A stretch of DNA of 64,000 nucleotides from Snodgrassella alvi (GTDB taxonomy: Bacteria; Pseudomonadota; Gammaproteobacteria; Burkholderiales; Neisseriaceae). The notes beneath the pieces are model-generated. The model had not been told where the DNA came from. It saw nothing but the letters and a program-made list of their open reading frames with translations, and made no database searches. The position numbers were made by a program, and so were the translations under genes. The stretch lies in assembly GCF_040741455.2 (NCBI RefSeq), contig NZ_CP160328.2, forward strand, positions 868,001 through 932,000. The letters are read 5' to 3'. Each line of letters opens with the position of its first letter. Positions within the stretch are counted from its first letter, which is position 1. Positions 10,294 through 20,356 of this stretch are shown one piece after another.

Positions 10294-10629
10294 TTACTCA
10301 CTACTTTCGGGTTTATCTAATAATAAACGGGTAACAACACAGTCGTTGGCCAGTTCTTCATCCAGAATTTCCTGCAAATCAGTTTCATCCACATAGGTAT
10401 ACCACCGCCCTTGTGGATACAATACCATGACTGGCCCTTCATCACAGCGGCCAAGACATCCAGCACTACTGATGCGCAGTTTGCCCACACCCATCAGTCC
10501 CATGGCTTTGGCGTGGCCTTTCAGGTAATCTACTGCATCGGCACCAACGTTATCATCGCCACAGCTTTGGCGACAAGGATTGTCGCGCCGGTTGGTGCAG
10601 ACAAACAAATGTTTGGCATAAAAACTCAC
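10294..10629 (-). CDS. Thioredoxin-like [2Fe-2S] ferredoxin-domain protein
   Basis: Small electron-transfer or cluster-carrying protein. With the GTG at 10629, which has AAAGGA at the right distance, it is 111 residues long. Likely ligands are Cys11 and Cys23 (in CTNRRDNPCRQSCG, which also holds Cys19) and Cys58 and Cys62 (in SSAGCLGRCDEGP), the layout of the thioredoxin-fold ferredoxins. An upstream GTG at 10656 is in frame but lacks a ribosome site. It sits between the spermidine-synthase-like gene and the hydrolase. No function more specific than redox can be given. Confidence 0.85.
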   Translation of the reverse strand: MSFYAKHLFVCTNRRDNPCRQSCGDDNVGADAVDYLKGHAKAMGLMGVGKLRISSAGCLGRCDEGPVMVLYPQGRWYTYVDETDLQEILDEELANDCVVTRLLLDKPESSE

Positions 10630-10688
10630 ATCTTTTCCTTTAATCTGCCTGTTCACGCTGGCTATTTGTATAAGTGTGCCAGTGTGGG

Positions 10689-11489
10689 TTATTCATCATT
10701 AAATGTTAGTGGCCGGCTGGGGTTTTCCTGTTGTGCTTTAATCGCTGCCAGCATGGCGGGTAACGCAAGATTAAAACGGTCTGCCCGCTGTTGAGCACGT
10801 TTTTTTAATTTGCTCCACTCACGCATGGAAGGTGGCTGCTGAAAAGCAAGTACAGCAATATTGCCGTGGGTTTCTGCCGGTACCATTAGCACTCGGTTTT
10901 CGAACACTTCACGTAAGCGACGCACGAAAGTATGAAAACGCTTGTCCCCCTGCCACCAGTTGGTGACAAATATACCGTTTTCACTTAGTGCCTGCCGACA
11001 ATCTGCGAAAAATGGTTCGGCAACCAAACTATCGATAATCTGCTCACCATCGAAGCCATCTACTAGGATAATATCAGTATTGCCGCGCAATACTTTGACG
11101 TATTCCGCACCATCATCCTCAATAATCTCAAAATGATCGCCTTCATACGGCAGCTCAAACATACTGCGAGCAATGCTGATCACTTGTGGATTAATGTCTA
11201 CTGCTGTCTGTCGGGTTTCAGGCAGATACGCATCTATCCAACGTGCAAACGAACCCCCACCAAGACCAATCTGAGTAATATGCTGTGGCAATTCATCTAC
11301 AAACAATAGCCACGCCATCATGGCACGGCTATAAGACAATACGAGCTCAGCAGGATAATCCACATTCATTGAACTTTGTATGGTGGGTGTACCTAAATGC
11401 AGAGAGCGTATATTACCTGATTCGGATATACCCACTTCCGGTAATTCATGGCGTGCGGGACGTAAACGGCGATAAGGATGTTGTGGCAT
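10689..11489 (-). CDS. Spermidine-synthase-like protein (polyamine aminopropyltransferase fold)
   Basis: Rossmann-fold protein with the spermidine synthase domain: QIGLGGGSFARW (nucleotide-binding glycine loop), TAVDINPQVI, then IIEDDGAEYV and DIILVDGFDGEQI. The N-terminal region of true aminopropyltransferases is shortened, so it may use another substrate. The open frame reaches 11504; the ATG at 11489, giving MPQHPYRRLRP, is preferred because a GGA lies eight bases upstream and the extra residues look unconserved. It heads a three-gene minus-strand run with the [2Fe-2S] protein and the hydrolase. Confidence 0.82.
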   Translation of the reverse strand: MPQHPYRRLRPARHELPEVGISESGNIRSLHLGTPTIQSSMNVDYPAELVLSYSRAMMAWLLFVDELPQHITQIGLGGGSFARWIDAYLPETRQTAVDINPQVISIARSMFELPYEGDHFEIIEDDGAEYVKVLRGNTDIILVDGFDGEQIIDSLVAEPFFADCRQALSENGIFVTNWWQGDKRFHTFVRRLREVFENRVLMVPAETHGNIAVLAFQQPPSMREWSKLKKRAQQRADRFNLALPAMLAAIKAQQENPSRPLTFNDE

Positions 11490-11504
11490 AGCGTTTTCCA
11501 TCAT

Positions 11505-12099
11505 CAGATAAAAAATAGGAGGCTTGTTGATACAAGATCAGTAATGGTTTGCTGAAACATAAACAGATTAAATAGAATAGAACATTATGCTACCCGCTCC
11601 ATTCTGTGGACGCTAAACTAGCATCAAGCTGACAGCAAAGCTGAATAAATCCATAATCACAGCCTCATTAACCAGACTGGAATGCGCAGTGTTATGGTGA
11701 GTCCGTTCTAGCAGGTATTATATAGGGATGGCGGATTTTTTGTTTTATAATATGGTATTTATTTCATGTCGTTGCTTGAGCATTGAATAAGATTTGTTAA
11801 AACCCTAATTTATCAATCCTATGCTAGCATATTTAGCATATCACCTTGAGTTAAAGGTTAAAGTTGCTACTGTAGTGACTCAAGCAAAAAACGCGTGCAT
11901 TAGCTTATCAGGGTTTTATCACTCTATTATTTTAAACAGAAATGCTAATGAATTTTCTGTTGATTTCACCTGCATTTGCTAAATATCAGAGATAATAAAC
12001 TTCTTCAAACGCTTTCAGCTATTCTCAATTCAAATTAAAACCATAGAAAAAACCTGCTACATCTAATTTGCAACAGGTTTTTTAATGGTCTTATCGGAT
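11505..12099. other. Long gap between nitroreductase and spermidine-synthase-like genes
   Basis: 595 AT-rich bases. The right end carries the nitroreductase terminator. A short dyad ACCTTGAGTTAAAGGT (11843-11858) resembles the core of MerR-type operators, but no MerR gene or target is nearby. No gene is supported. Confidence 0.5.
12047..12083. terminator. Bidirectional terminator downstream of the nitroreductase gene
   Basis: Stem AAAAAACCTG / CAGGTTTTTT with a 17-base loop; T-runs result on either strand. It ends the minus-strand nitroreductase transcript. Confidence 0.8.
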
Positions 12100-12849
12100 T
12101 TAGTACTGGCAAAAGCCCTGTTCATGTATCACAGCCAGAATATCATCACGTTTAAAGCGTTTACGTGATATTTTATCGGCTATCTGCTTAGTAAATGAAT
12201 CAATGCGCTGGTTACTATCGCGTTGGCCATAATAGGTTTCGACAATGGCATCATATTCTGCAAAATTCTGAAGATTGAATTCATCCTGATATTGATTTTC
12301 AAAAGAACGCAGTGGCAGTGGCATCCGCGGTTTGACCTGTGTCCGTTTCTCAGGCACACCAACTTGCAACCCAACGAGAGGAAAAGTCAGCTTCGGCAGC
12401 TTCAACATCTGAATAATGGGACGGATATCGTTTTGAATGCTACCCAAATAGACACTGCCCAGCCCCATACTTTCAGCAGCAATAACCACGTTCTGAGCCG
12501 CAATCAGCGTATCTTCCATGCCCTGAATAAATAGATCAGTACTACTTAAGCCATCGTCAGCTAGGCCAAGCTGAGCTCGAATGCGATGATTACGATACAT
12601 ATCCACTACGAAAACCAGTAAGTCCCCGTTTGCGCCCACATAATCCAGATGGCAAATATTGCGAATCTGTTCACGCAAATGGCTATCGGTAACCCGGATA
12701 ATGGAGCATTGCTGTAAAAATTCCGATGTAGGCGCAAAGCGTGCTGCCTCCATCAGACGGGTATATTGTTCATCAGTCAGCGTTTGATCTTTGAAACTGC
12801 GTACAGTATGCCGTTGTAACAATAATTCTTCTGTGGCAGAAATATTCAT
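12100..12849 (-). CDS. NfsA-like NADPH-dependent FMN nitroreductase / flavin reductase
   Basis: Oxygen-insensitive nitroreductase family, FMN-dependent, normally a homodimer in the cytoplasm. 249 residues, the NfsA length. Residues about 13-50 hold the FMN-binding start RHTVRSFKDQ and the APTSEFLQQCSIIRV segment. Later come AAESMGLGSVYLG and LPLVGLQVGVPE, where NfsA proteins contact the flavin. The C-terminal tail KRFKRDDILAVIHEQGF is also family-like. It is a single-gene unit with its own terminator. The physiological substrate is uncertain (nitro compounds, quinones or flavin). Confidence 0.9.
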   Translation of the reverse strand: MNISATEELLLQRHTVRSFKDQTLTDEQYTRLMEAARFAPTSEFLQQCSIIRVTDSHLREQIRNICHLDYVGANGDLLVFVVDMYRNHRIRAQLGLADDGLSSTDLFIQGMEDTLIAAQNVVIAAESMGLGSVYLGSIQNDIRPIIQMLKLPKLTFPLVGLQVGVPEKRTQVKPRMPLPLRSFENQYQDEFNLQNFAEYDAIVETYYGQRDSNQRIDSFTKQIADKISRKRFKRDDILAVIHEQGFCQY

Positions 12850-13182
12850 TAGTTCCCCTTAGCATGATTGGTAGTTAAGTACAGAATGAAGGACAATCTG
12901 TCTGGACTCTGAAAAGAGAAAACCGATACTAATGTATTACTGGCACACTGTTAATATCAATCCTGTTAAAATATTATTTCCTATTAAGAAACTCAGAACA
13001 GTTTTTTACACTCAAAAAGAAAATTTAGTTAACAAAGAGAAGCACTTTCTGCTTTCTACCAACTTTGTAGTCATATAAGCTGCAATGAAAGATAGGTTTC
13101 AGCCAATGTGGCAAAAACTAACTTAGACATCCAAATTGGATATTATTGCAAAAGGGCAGCGTTTGGCTGCCCTTTAATTTGT
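12850..13182. other. Gap between purC and nitroreductase genes
   Basis: 333 bases, AT-rich. It contains the purC terminator at 13151-13175; nothing else recognised. Confidence 0.55.
13151..13175. terminator. Terminator of purC
   Basis: Perfect stem AAAGGGCAGC / GCTGCCCTTT with a GTTTG loop. On the minus strand it is followed by T residues, ending purC eight bases past its stop codon. Confidence 0.9.
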
Positions 13183-14046
13183 TTATTGTCCGGCAAGTAA
13201 ATGCAGTGCTTCCTGATATTTAGCCAATGTTTTAGCGATAATTTCTGGCGGTATGTGCGGAGCAGGAGGCTGCTTGTTCCACCCAGATGCGACCAGCCAA
13301 TCACGAATAAACTGTTTATCAAAAGAGGGCGGATTGGTGCCTACCTGATAATTTTCCACTGACCAGAAACGACTGGAATCTGGTGTGAGCACTTCATCCA
13401 TCAACGTTAAAGTACCATTTTCATCTATACCAAACTCAAATTTGGTATCTGCAATGATAATGCCTTTACTTCTGGCATAGGCTGCAGCTTCAGTATACAG
13501 CTCAATCGCTTTAGTGCTGACCTGCTTAGTGAGCTCTTCGCCCAGTAGTGAAATACATTCTGCCAGAGTGATGTTCTCATCATGGTCTCCAACAGCCGCC
13601 TTGCTGGACGGAGTAAATATCACTTGTGGCAACGCTTCAGCCTCAAGCAGACCAGCAGGTAGTTTAATACCACATACGGCACCTGTTCGCTGGTAATCAC
13701 GCCAACCGCTACCAGAGAGATAGCCTCTGACAATCGCTTCAATTTTCAATGGTGTTAGTTTTTTTACCACCACTGCCCTTTTGGCCAATTTTTCTGCTTC
13801 TTGGTGTGGCAATACATCATAAACCGTCTCACCGGTAAAGTGATTGGGCATGATATGCTTCAGTTTATTAAACCAAAAATTTGAAATCTGAGTAAGAATT
13901 TCACCTTTTCCTGTTATAGGTTCAGGTAAAATTACATCAAAAGCAGATAAGCGATCTGTCGCCACCATCAGCATACGCTGCGCGTCAATCTCATATAAAT
14001 CGCGTACTTTACCCGAATATATTTTTTTCAGTCCCAGCTCAGTCAT
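13183..14046 (-). CDS. purC: Phosphoribosylaminoimidazole-succinocarboxamide synthase
   Basis: Joins aspartate to CAIR with ATP in purine synthesis. 287 residues, the long SAICAR synthetase type. Recognisable are KIYSGKVRDLYEID, RLSAFDVILPEPI, VRGYLSGSGWRDYQ, TPSSKAAVGDHDENI and LMDEVLTPDSSRFW. Single-gene unit with its own terminator. Confidence 0.98.
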   Translation of the reverse strand: MTELGLKKIYSGKVRDLYEIDAQRMLMVATDRLSAFDVILPEPITGKGEILTQISNFWFNKLKHIMPNHFTGETVYDVLPHQEAEKLAKRAVVVKKLTPLKIEAIVRGYLSGSGWRDYQRTGAVCGIKLPAGLLEAEALPQVIFTPSSKAAVGDHDENITLAECISLLGEELTKQVSTKAIELYTEAAAYARSKGIIIADTKFEFGIDENGTLTLMDEVLTPDSSRFWSVENYQVGTNPPSFDKQFIRDWLVASGWNKQPPAPHIPPEIIAKTLAKYQEALHLLAGQ

Positions 14047-14270
14047 CTTTCATTCCCATGCAGCAGTTTATTGCTAATATATTAATATCTGTGCAAATGC
14101 ATATCCTTGTGCTAAGGTAGACATTGTGAAACAGATGTTAGCAGCCAAGTTTATTTTAACCGATATTGCCCCCAAGCAGGCACTCTGTATGCAGTAATCG
14201 GTCTTTAAAAATTGGCTGCAAATTTTAAACTTTCTGATATTTTTTCATGCCCACTGGAAGGAGAATGACC

Positions 14271-14585
14271 ATGGCTGATTTTGATGCACAGAAAAAAGAT
14301 CTAATGAGAGAAGTACGTTCAGTACTGGATGAAGTAGAAGATTTATATGAAAAAGCTGGCGACAACGGTTCAGATCAGGCCAAAGCACTGAAAGACCAGT
14401 TGCGCAAAAAACTGGGTAATACCAAATCCAAACTAAGTGAGCTGGAAAGCACCATTGCCGACAAAGCCCGTGCCACAGCTGAACGCACAGATGAGCTGGT
14501 ACGTGAACAGCCGTATTATGCAATGGGTATCGCTGCTGCTGCAGGCTTTATTGCCGGCATTTTGCTCGGACGCTGTCGCGGCTAA
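14271..14585 (+). CDS. DUF883 membrane-anchored protein (ElaB/YqjD-like)
   Basis: 104 residues: a long, charged, helical N-terminal part (about 1-80) and one C-terminal membrane segment, YYAMGIAAAAGFIAGILLG, followed by RCRG. This is the layout of ElaB/YqjD proteins, which in E. coli tether ribosomes to the inner membrane in stationary phase. Two ATGs lie two codons apart; the second, at 14271, is seven bases from GGAAGGAG and is preferred. It starts a three-gene cluster that matches yqjD-yqjE-yqjK of enterobacteria. Confidence 0.88.
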   Translation: MADFDAQKKDLMREVRSVLDEVEDLYEKAGDNGSDQAKALKDQLRKKLGNTKSKLSELESTIADKARATAERTDELVREQPYYAMGIAAAAGFIAGILLGRCRG

Positions 14586-14605
14586 TCATTACCAGCATAG
14601 TCTCC

Positions 14606-14642
14606 ATTCAGGCAATCCGGTAATTTCACCGCTTGCCTGAAT
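14606..14642 (+). terminator. Inverted repeat between the first two yqj-like genes
   Basis: Perfect 10-bp arms ATTCAGGCAA (14606-14615) and TTGCCTGAAT (14633-14642) with a 17-base loop and no T-run. It may act as an attenuator or mRNA-stabilising hairpin. Each arm contains GCCTGAA, the end of Neisseriaceae uptake sequences, and in that family such inverted pairs commonly serve as terminators. Confidence 0.4.
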
Positions 14643-14671
14643 ATTATTCACTTTTTAACGGATACCATTGC

Positions 14672-15079
14672 ATGAGTATTGGCAATATTGGCCGCGATTT
14701 GCGTCAGCTAAAAATCTGGCTTGCTTATGGCAGTGAACTGCTGTGGATTCGTCTGCGCATGCTGCGTCTGGATGCCATTGCCCAACTACAAAGCATCATT
14801 GTACTGCTGATACTGGCAGTATTGGTTGGGGCAATGTTTTTTCTCGGCTTTATCAGCCTGTTATTTGGTCTGAATGCAGTATTGGAGCCGGAAACTAAGG
14901 TTTGGGTGTTTTTTGGTCTGGCCATATTGTTTTTATTGTTAATCTTATTGCTGACTATCGTTATAGTAAAACTTATACGCAAACAAAGTCAGTTTATGAC
15001 GCAGACCCTGTCAGCTATTACAGAAGATATCAGCTACCTGAAAGGTGGCAGCCATAGCAGAATTGACGGAGAGCAATAA
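14672..15079 (+). CDS. Phage-holin-superfamily inner-membrane protein (YqjE-like)
   Basis: 135 residues with two membrane segments: about residues 38-68 (IIVLLILAVLVGAMFFLGFI) and 79-107 (VFFGLAILFLLLILLLTIVI). An amphipathic N-terminus and a cytoplasmic C-terminal tail flank them. This matches DUF1469/YqjE. The ATG at 14672 is chosen over upstream TTG options because the repeat described at 14606-14642 lies there. Its stop directly abuts the start of the next gene. Confidence 0.85.
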   Translation: MSIGNIGRDLRQLKIWLAYGSELLWIRLRMLRLDAIAQLQSIIVLLILAVLVGAMFFLGFISLLFGLNAVLEPETKVWVFFGLAILFLLLILLLTIVIVKLIRKQSQFMTQTLSAITEDISYLKGGSHSRIDGEQ

Positions 15080-15373
15080 ATGAGTAAATCCGACAAACTG
15101 AATCTTGCCCAGCAGCGTGAACTGCTGAATCTTCAGGCACAGAGTGCACGGTTGAAATTAATGGCAGAACAATTGAAAAACGGCCACTCCACTAGCAAAT
15201 CAAACTTGTGGCAGCGCTCACTGAATATAGTAGACAAAATTCCGGCTGGCAGTCTGGCATTGAAATTGGCCAATAAACCCAGACGCTGGCGAAACAAAAT
15301 TCTGGTCGGTGCCTTATTAACTACTGCTACTCTTATCGCTAGTAAAATCAGTCAGTCTCTTCGTCAGCGGTAA
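15080..15373 (+). CDS. YqjK-like small membrane-associated protein
   Basis: 97 residues: a helical N-terminus rich in Q, L and A, a basic middle (KPRRWRNK) and a C-terminal hydrophobic segment, ILVGALLTTATLIASKI. Its position directly after the yqjE-like gene and its build fit YqjK. Function unknown; the cluster is associated with envelope or stationary-phase stress in enterobacteria. Confidence 0.75.
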   Translation: MSKSDKLNLAQQRELLNLQAQSARLKLMAEQLKNGHSTSKSNLWQRSLNIVDKIPAGSLALKLANKPRRWRNKILVGALLTTATLIASKISQSLRQR

Positions 15374-15428
15374 ATACACAGAGTCTCTACGACTGAATTT
15401 TGATGGTATGCTCGCTGCCACCATCCAG

Positions 15429-15463
15429 AACAAATCCTCTTACAGTGCGTAAGAGGATTTGTT
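15429..15463. terminator. Bidirectional terminator between the yqj-like cluster and dapD
   Basis: Perfect 15-bp stem AACAAATCCTCTTAC / GTAAGAGGATTTGTT with a five-base loop, midway between the two converging genes. Confidence 0.88.
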
Positions 15464-15479
15464 ATTGCAAAAGAAAAAA

Positions 15480-16298
15480 TTAAATTCCGCGTAAAAGTTC
15501 ATTCACACTGGTTTTAGCACGAGTTTTTGCATCTACTTTTTTCACAATCACAGCACAATACAGGCTATGGCTACCATCTTTTGCCGGCAGACTGCCGGAC
15601 ACCACCACCGAACCAGCAGGTACACGGCCATAGGTAATTTCACCGCTTTCACGGTCGTAGATTTTAGTAGATTGTCCAATGAATACACCCATGGAAATGA
15701 CACTGCCTTCTTCGACAATCACACCTTCAACAATCTCGCTACGCGCACCGATAAAGCAATTATCTTCAATAATAGTAGGTGCCGCTTGCAATGGTTCAAG
15801 CACCCCACCGATACCAACACCACCACTTAAATGAACATGCTTACCAATCTGAGCACAAGAGCCTACCGTAGCCCAGGTGTCTACCATTGTACCTTCATCA
15901 ACAAACGCACCGATGTTCACAAATGAAGGCATCAGTACCACATTTTTACCGATATGGCTACCGGCACGCACTACCGAACCCGGTACCGCACGAAAACCTG
16001 CTTGCTGAAAGTCAGCCACACCCCACTGAGCAAATTTGGTTGGCACTTTATCAAAATAGCGTCCCACTCCATCATCGGTAACCACATTGTCACTGATACG
16101 GAAAGACAGTAACACAGCCTTTTTAGCCCATTCATTTACCTGCCACTGATTCCCCTGCTTCTCAGCCACACGCAGGCGGCCACTATCCAATTGCTGTAAG
16201 GTTTCATTTACTGCTTCTTTCACTTCGGCTGATACCGATGCCGGTGTGATTTCAGCACGATTATCAAACGCTGTTTCTATCACTTGTTGTAAAGACAT
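15480..16298 (-). CDS. dapD: 2,3,4,5-tetrahydropyridine-2,6-dicarboxylate N-succinyltransferase
   Basis: Succinylates tetrahydrodipicolinate in the lysine/diaminopimelate pathway. 272 residues with the left-handed beta-helix hexapeptide repeats over about 110-220, including [23 protein letters not shown] and [13 protein letters not shown]. dapB, the preceding enzyme, is at 18 kb. Confidence 0.97.
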   Translation of the reverse strand: MSLQQVIETAFDNRAEITPASVSAEVKEAVNETLQQLDSGRLRVAEKQGNQWQVNEWAKKAVLLSFRISDNVVTDDGVGRYFDKVPTKFAQWGVADFQQAGFRAVPGSVVRAGSHIGKNVVLMPSFVNIGAFVDEGTMVDTWATVGSCAQIGKHVHLSGGVGIGGVLEPLQAAPTIIEDNCFIGARSEIVEGVIVEEGSVISMGVFIGQSTKIYDRESGEITYGRVPAGSVVVSGSLPAKDGSHSLYCAVIVKKVDAKTRAKTSVNELLRGI

Positions 16299-16327
16299 AA
16301 AACAATTCCTATCATCAATGATTCAGT

Positions 16328-17092
16328 TCAGGTAATGGGCAACGGAACAACACCATTGCCAGCCAGCAAACGCGGTTCAGGCGGCTGTGGCAAAGATTGG
16401 GGATTATATTGACGCAGACAAGCCGAAAAATCGGCAAACGGAATTTCGCGTCCGCCAAAGCTGGCCAGATAGCTGGTATACACCTGACAATCAATCATGG
16501 GTACACCCTGCTGCTGAAAATAGCGCACTGCATGCACAAAGGCAATTTTGGAAGCATCTGCTGCATGGGCAAACATGGATTCGCCATAAAAAACACGCCC
16601 AATCAAAACACCGTACAATCCACCGGCTAGATAAGGCTGTCGGTCAGCATCCTGATACCAGCATTCAAATGAACATGCATGCTGCATCTCATACAACGCA
16701 CGATAAGCATATTGCATTTCGGGTACCAGCCATGTACCGTTCTGTCCGGGACGCGGTGTCTGTGCACAGTTGCTCAGCACCTGCCGGAAAGCATAATTCA
16801 TGGTTACAGCATAAGACTTATTGCGCAGATTTTTAGCCAGTGAGCGGCTAATTTTCAGCTCATCCGGAAACAGTACCATTCGCTGCGCGAAGGACCACCA
16901 CATGATAGGCTCATCCGAGCCATACCACGGAAAAATACCCCGCCGGTATGCAGCCAGTATCCTTGCCGGCTGTAAATCGCCGCCAATCGCTACCAGACCA
17001 TCACGCTCGCGCTGAGCGTTTTCTAAATCGGGAAAATCCAGATTGGTGCTACTCAGTTGCGGAATAATCGGCCGATAAGCAGTCTGACTCAT
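16328..17092 (-). CDS. aat: Leucyl/phenylalanyl-tRNA-protein transferase
   Basis: Adds Leu or Phe to proteins with N-terminal Arg or Lys, marking them for ClpAP (N-end rule). 254 residues. Visible are GGDLQPARILAAYRRGIFPW, PIMWWSFAQRMVLFP, ECWYQDADRQPYLAGGLYG and GESMFAHAADASKIAF. It lies between dapD and fur on the same strand, 29 bases from dapD. Confidence 0.97.
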   Translation of the reverse strand: MSQTAYRPIIPQLSSTNLDFPDLENAQRERDGLVAIGGDLQPARILAAYRRGIFPWYGSDEPIMWWSFAQRMVLFPDELKISRSLAKNLRNKSYAVTMNYAFRQVLSNCAQTPRPGQNGTWLVPEMQYAYRALYEMQHACSFECWYQDADRQPYLAGGLYGVLIGRVFYGESMFAHAADASKIAFVHAVRYFQQQGVPMIDCQVYTSYLASFGGREIPFADFSACLRQYNPQSLPQPPEPRLLAGNGVVPLPIT

Positions 17093-17116
17093 ACTAGACA
17101 GTCCTGCCAGAATTAT

Positions 17117-17551
17117 TTACAGATATTTAGTGTCAAATTGCTGACACTCACTGCATACCCCATACATATATAAGGCATGGTCAACAATACGATAGCCATT
17201 ATCGTCGGCAATTTTCTTTTGTAGCTTTTCAATTTCTTCACTACAAAATTCAGTAACTTTGCCACATTTAATACACACCAGATGATCATGGTGGCCGCCA
17301 CGGTTTAGTTCATAAACTGCCTTGCCGGTTTCAAAATGATGGCGCAGCAGAATATTGGCCTGTTCAAACTGTGTCAGAACACGATAGATAGTAGCCACAC
17401 CAATTTCCACACCTTCATCCAGCAGACGACGATATACATCTTCCGCACTTAGGTGTTGTTCGGGCTGCGATTCAAATAGCTCCAGAATCTTCAGTCTGGG
17501 GCCTGTCACCTTTAAACCGTTATCTTTCAGTTGAGCTACATTGTTATTCAT
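17117..17551 (-). CDS. fur: Ferric uptake regulator Fur
   Basis: Iron-responsive repressor of 144 residues. The N-terminal winged helix (about 1-80) contains [27 protein letters not shown]. The C-terminal metal and dimer domain contains [19 protein letters not shown] and a late CSEC zinc pair. It is divergent from bamE-dapB, a layout also known in Neisseria. A perfect Fur box occurs elsewhere in the window, at 28446-28464. Confidence 0.98.
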   Translation of the reverse strand: MNNNVAQLKDNGLKVTGPRLKILELFESQPEQHLSAEDVYRRLLDEGVEIGVATIYRVLTQFEQANILLRHHFETGKAVYELNRGGHHDHLVCIKCGKVTEFCSEEIEKLQKKIADDNGYRIVDHALYMYGVCSECQQFDTKYL

Positions 17552-17585
17552 GATGCTTATTTCACCACTAGCTGATAATACTCGC

Positions 17586-17591
17586 TATAAT
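17586..17591 (+). promoter_or_regulatory. Probable -10 box of the bamE promoter
   Basis: A perfect TATAAT lies 89 bases before the bamE start in the fur-bamE divergent region. The best -35 candidate, TTCACC at 17561, is 19 bases upstream and weak, so the exact promoter is uncertain. Confidence 0.4.
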
Positions 17592-17680
17592 ACGCACTTT
17601 TAAGGCAATTGCCCACTCGGTGTCATACAATGTCGCCACCGCCATTGCTAACTGTTTCGTCCCAGCTCCGAGGTATCAGC

Positions 17681-18878
<1,198 letters not shown>

Positions 18879-18901
18879 TCTAGCTGATGAATATGTAATC
18901 T

Positions 18902-18937
18902 CGGGGTTAGCTTTAATCAGGCTAACTCCGTTTGTTT
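18902..18937 (+). terminator. Terminator of bamE-dapB
   Basis: Stem CGGGGTTAGC / GCTAACTCCG (one G-U pair) with a nine-base loop, then TTTGTTT, 24 bases after the dapB stop. Confidence 0.8.
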
Positions 18938-19014
18938 ATCTTCTGCCATTCTATTAAGTCAAATAAAACGCTTTATTTCACCCTAGCCTCACAAACAGAT
19001 TTTTTATTAATAAT

Positions 19015-19044
19015 CAAAAAAAAACCATTGTCGGCGACAATGGT
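19015..19044 (-). terminator. Terminator of the copper-storage-like gene
   Basis: On the minus strand, stem ACCATTGTC / GACAATGGT with a three-base loop is followed by a run of nine T residues. Confidence 0.92.
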
Positions 19045-19064
19045 AAAATGGATTTTTTATATAT

Positions 19065-19394
19065 TCAGGCAGCCATAGCCATACATTTGTCGGCACAATT
19101 TGTGCAGGCTTCAGCGCAGCGCTGGCAATGATCCATTTTAAAACGGGCACATTCCTGCGCACAGGCGCGGCAAACCTCAGCACATAACTGACATACCTGC
19201 ACTACGAATGGACTGTTCATGCACATAAAATTTACCGCCAGAGAACACATAGCCGCACACTGCATATCTAAATGAATACATTTCGCCATCATTTTGACAT
19301 CATCTTCTTGCAAGCAAGCGGTGGAACAATACTGACACAGAGCAATACAACGGTTACATGCTTCTACGCATTCTTTAAACTGACGGGCATCCAT
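19065..19394 (-). CDS. Four-helix-bundle copper-storage-like protein (cytosolic Csp family)
   Basis: 109 residues with 20 cysteines, arranged mostly as CxxC and CxxxC pairs along helices (for example Cys9, 13, 16, 20, 23, 27 and 90, 93, 97, 100, 104). This is the signature of Csp proteins, whose four-helix bundle is lined inside with Cys thiols that bind many Cu(I) ions. No Tat or Sec signal is present, so it resembles the cytosolic Csp3 type. Methionines (MM, MAMAA) could help copper entry. It is a single-gene unit with its own terminator and no copper ATPase or chaperone next to it. Related DUF326 proteins have fewer cysteines. Confidence 0.88.
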   Translation of the reverse strand: MDARQFKECVEACNRCIALCQYCSTACLQEDDVKMMAKCIHLDMQCAAMCSLAVNFMCMNSPFVVQVCQLCAEVCRACAQECARFKMDHCQRCAEACTNCADKCMAMAA

Positions 19395-20083
19395 AATTAT
19401 TATCCTTTTTTAACAATAGATTGATTTAACAGGGAAAATCAAAATCAGTCTATAAAATCATCGCGCATATTGCAATGCGGTTCGATGTAAATATAATCAT
19501 GAATTAGCTAGAATAAATTAAGTTTTAACAGCAATTAATCAATCTCTGCCAAATTTTTTCCCCGCTTCCGGTTAGCTTAAATAAATAAAAAATAAAATTA
19601 TTATCTATCTATTAGTCAAGCAAACAATGATGATGAGCAATTATTAACAGTTACCATTACACTTGCCATTCATGGCAGACCTGAGCACCATCAGCATTGA
19701 ATCCAAAACGTTCTTACCAGAAAAGACATTATCATGCTGAAAGTTTGGCGCATAGAATGCATATTTTTTACATTTCTCATCTGGTTTCGCTATTACCCTC
19801 CATTTTTAGGTTTAGAGTACATCATATATCTGATTTAAATGAATATGTAATTTAAATACGTTAATTTATAACAGAACCATTTGCCGTTGATATTTACTTT
19901 TGCCTAAAAAATCTGTTTGTAAACAAACATTCATATAATTGAAAATGACTGCCAATCTTTAACTATTCAACCAGAAAATGGTATCTATCATTATCTTTCA
20001 AAATATTCATATTAATCAGTATTATATTGAAAAAAAGATGTATAACTCCAATATTAATATTGTGAAATTTATAGGAGTTTATT
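19395..20083. other. AT-rich gap upstream of the copper-storage-like gene
   Basis: 689 bases. Two tiny overlapping frames occur on the plus strand, at about 19673-19741 (starting MADLSTISIE) and 19734-19838 (34 residues, hydrophobic, starting MLKVWRIECIFFTFLIWFRY). Neither has a good ribosome site. No other signal recognised. Confidence 0.45.
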
Positions 20084-20356
20084 ATGGCAAGTGGCTGGGC
20101 TTCAGATGATGCAGTCAATCAGCAAATTGAAAGTACCATCGCAGACGCTATCAATCATGTTCGGCAGCAAATGGATCAGGCGGCAGAAAGTGCAGAATTT
20201 TGTGAAGAATGCGGTGAAGCTATTCCGCTAGCTCGCCGTCAGGTTTTAAAAGGTGTGCGTTTTTGTGTGGAATGTCAGGCAGAACGAGATAAGGAAATGC
20301 AAAAAACGTTCAGTTTGTATAACCGACGTGGCAGTAAAGACAGTCAGTTGCGCTGA
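20084..20356 (+). CDS. DksA/TraR-type C4 zinc-finger protein
   Basis: 90 residues with a helical N-terminus and a C4 zinc finger: Cys40, Cys43, Cys61 and Cys64, in CEECGEAIPLARR and FCVECQ. This matches the short TraR/YbiI branch of the DksA family, which binds the RNA polymerase secondary channel. It lacks the long coiled-coil of true DksA, so it may act as a TraR-like transcription modulator. The start has an AGGAG ribosome site. Short TraR-like proteins are common on phages and plasmids, and the next gene is a phage-type repressor. Confidence 0.88.
   Translation: MASGWASDDAVNQQIESTIADAINHVRQQMDQAAESAEFCEECGEAIPLARRQVLKGVRFCVECQAERDKEMQKTFSLYNRRGSKDSQLR

Noticed and set aside
12047-12083. 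Inverted repeats across the window considered as a dispersed repeat family
   Set aside because: The stems at gene ends differ in sequence and fit individual intrinsic terminators; only the GCTGCCTGAA motif recurs.
19734-19838. 34-codon hydrophobic plus-strand frame upstream of the copper-storage-like gene
   Set aside because: Very short, no ribosome site, and in an AT-rich gap where such frames arise by chance; mentioned only in the gap entry.
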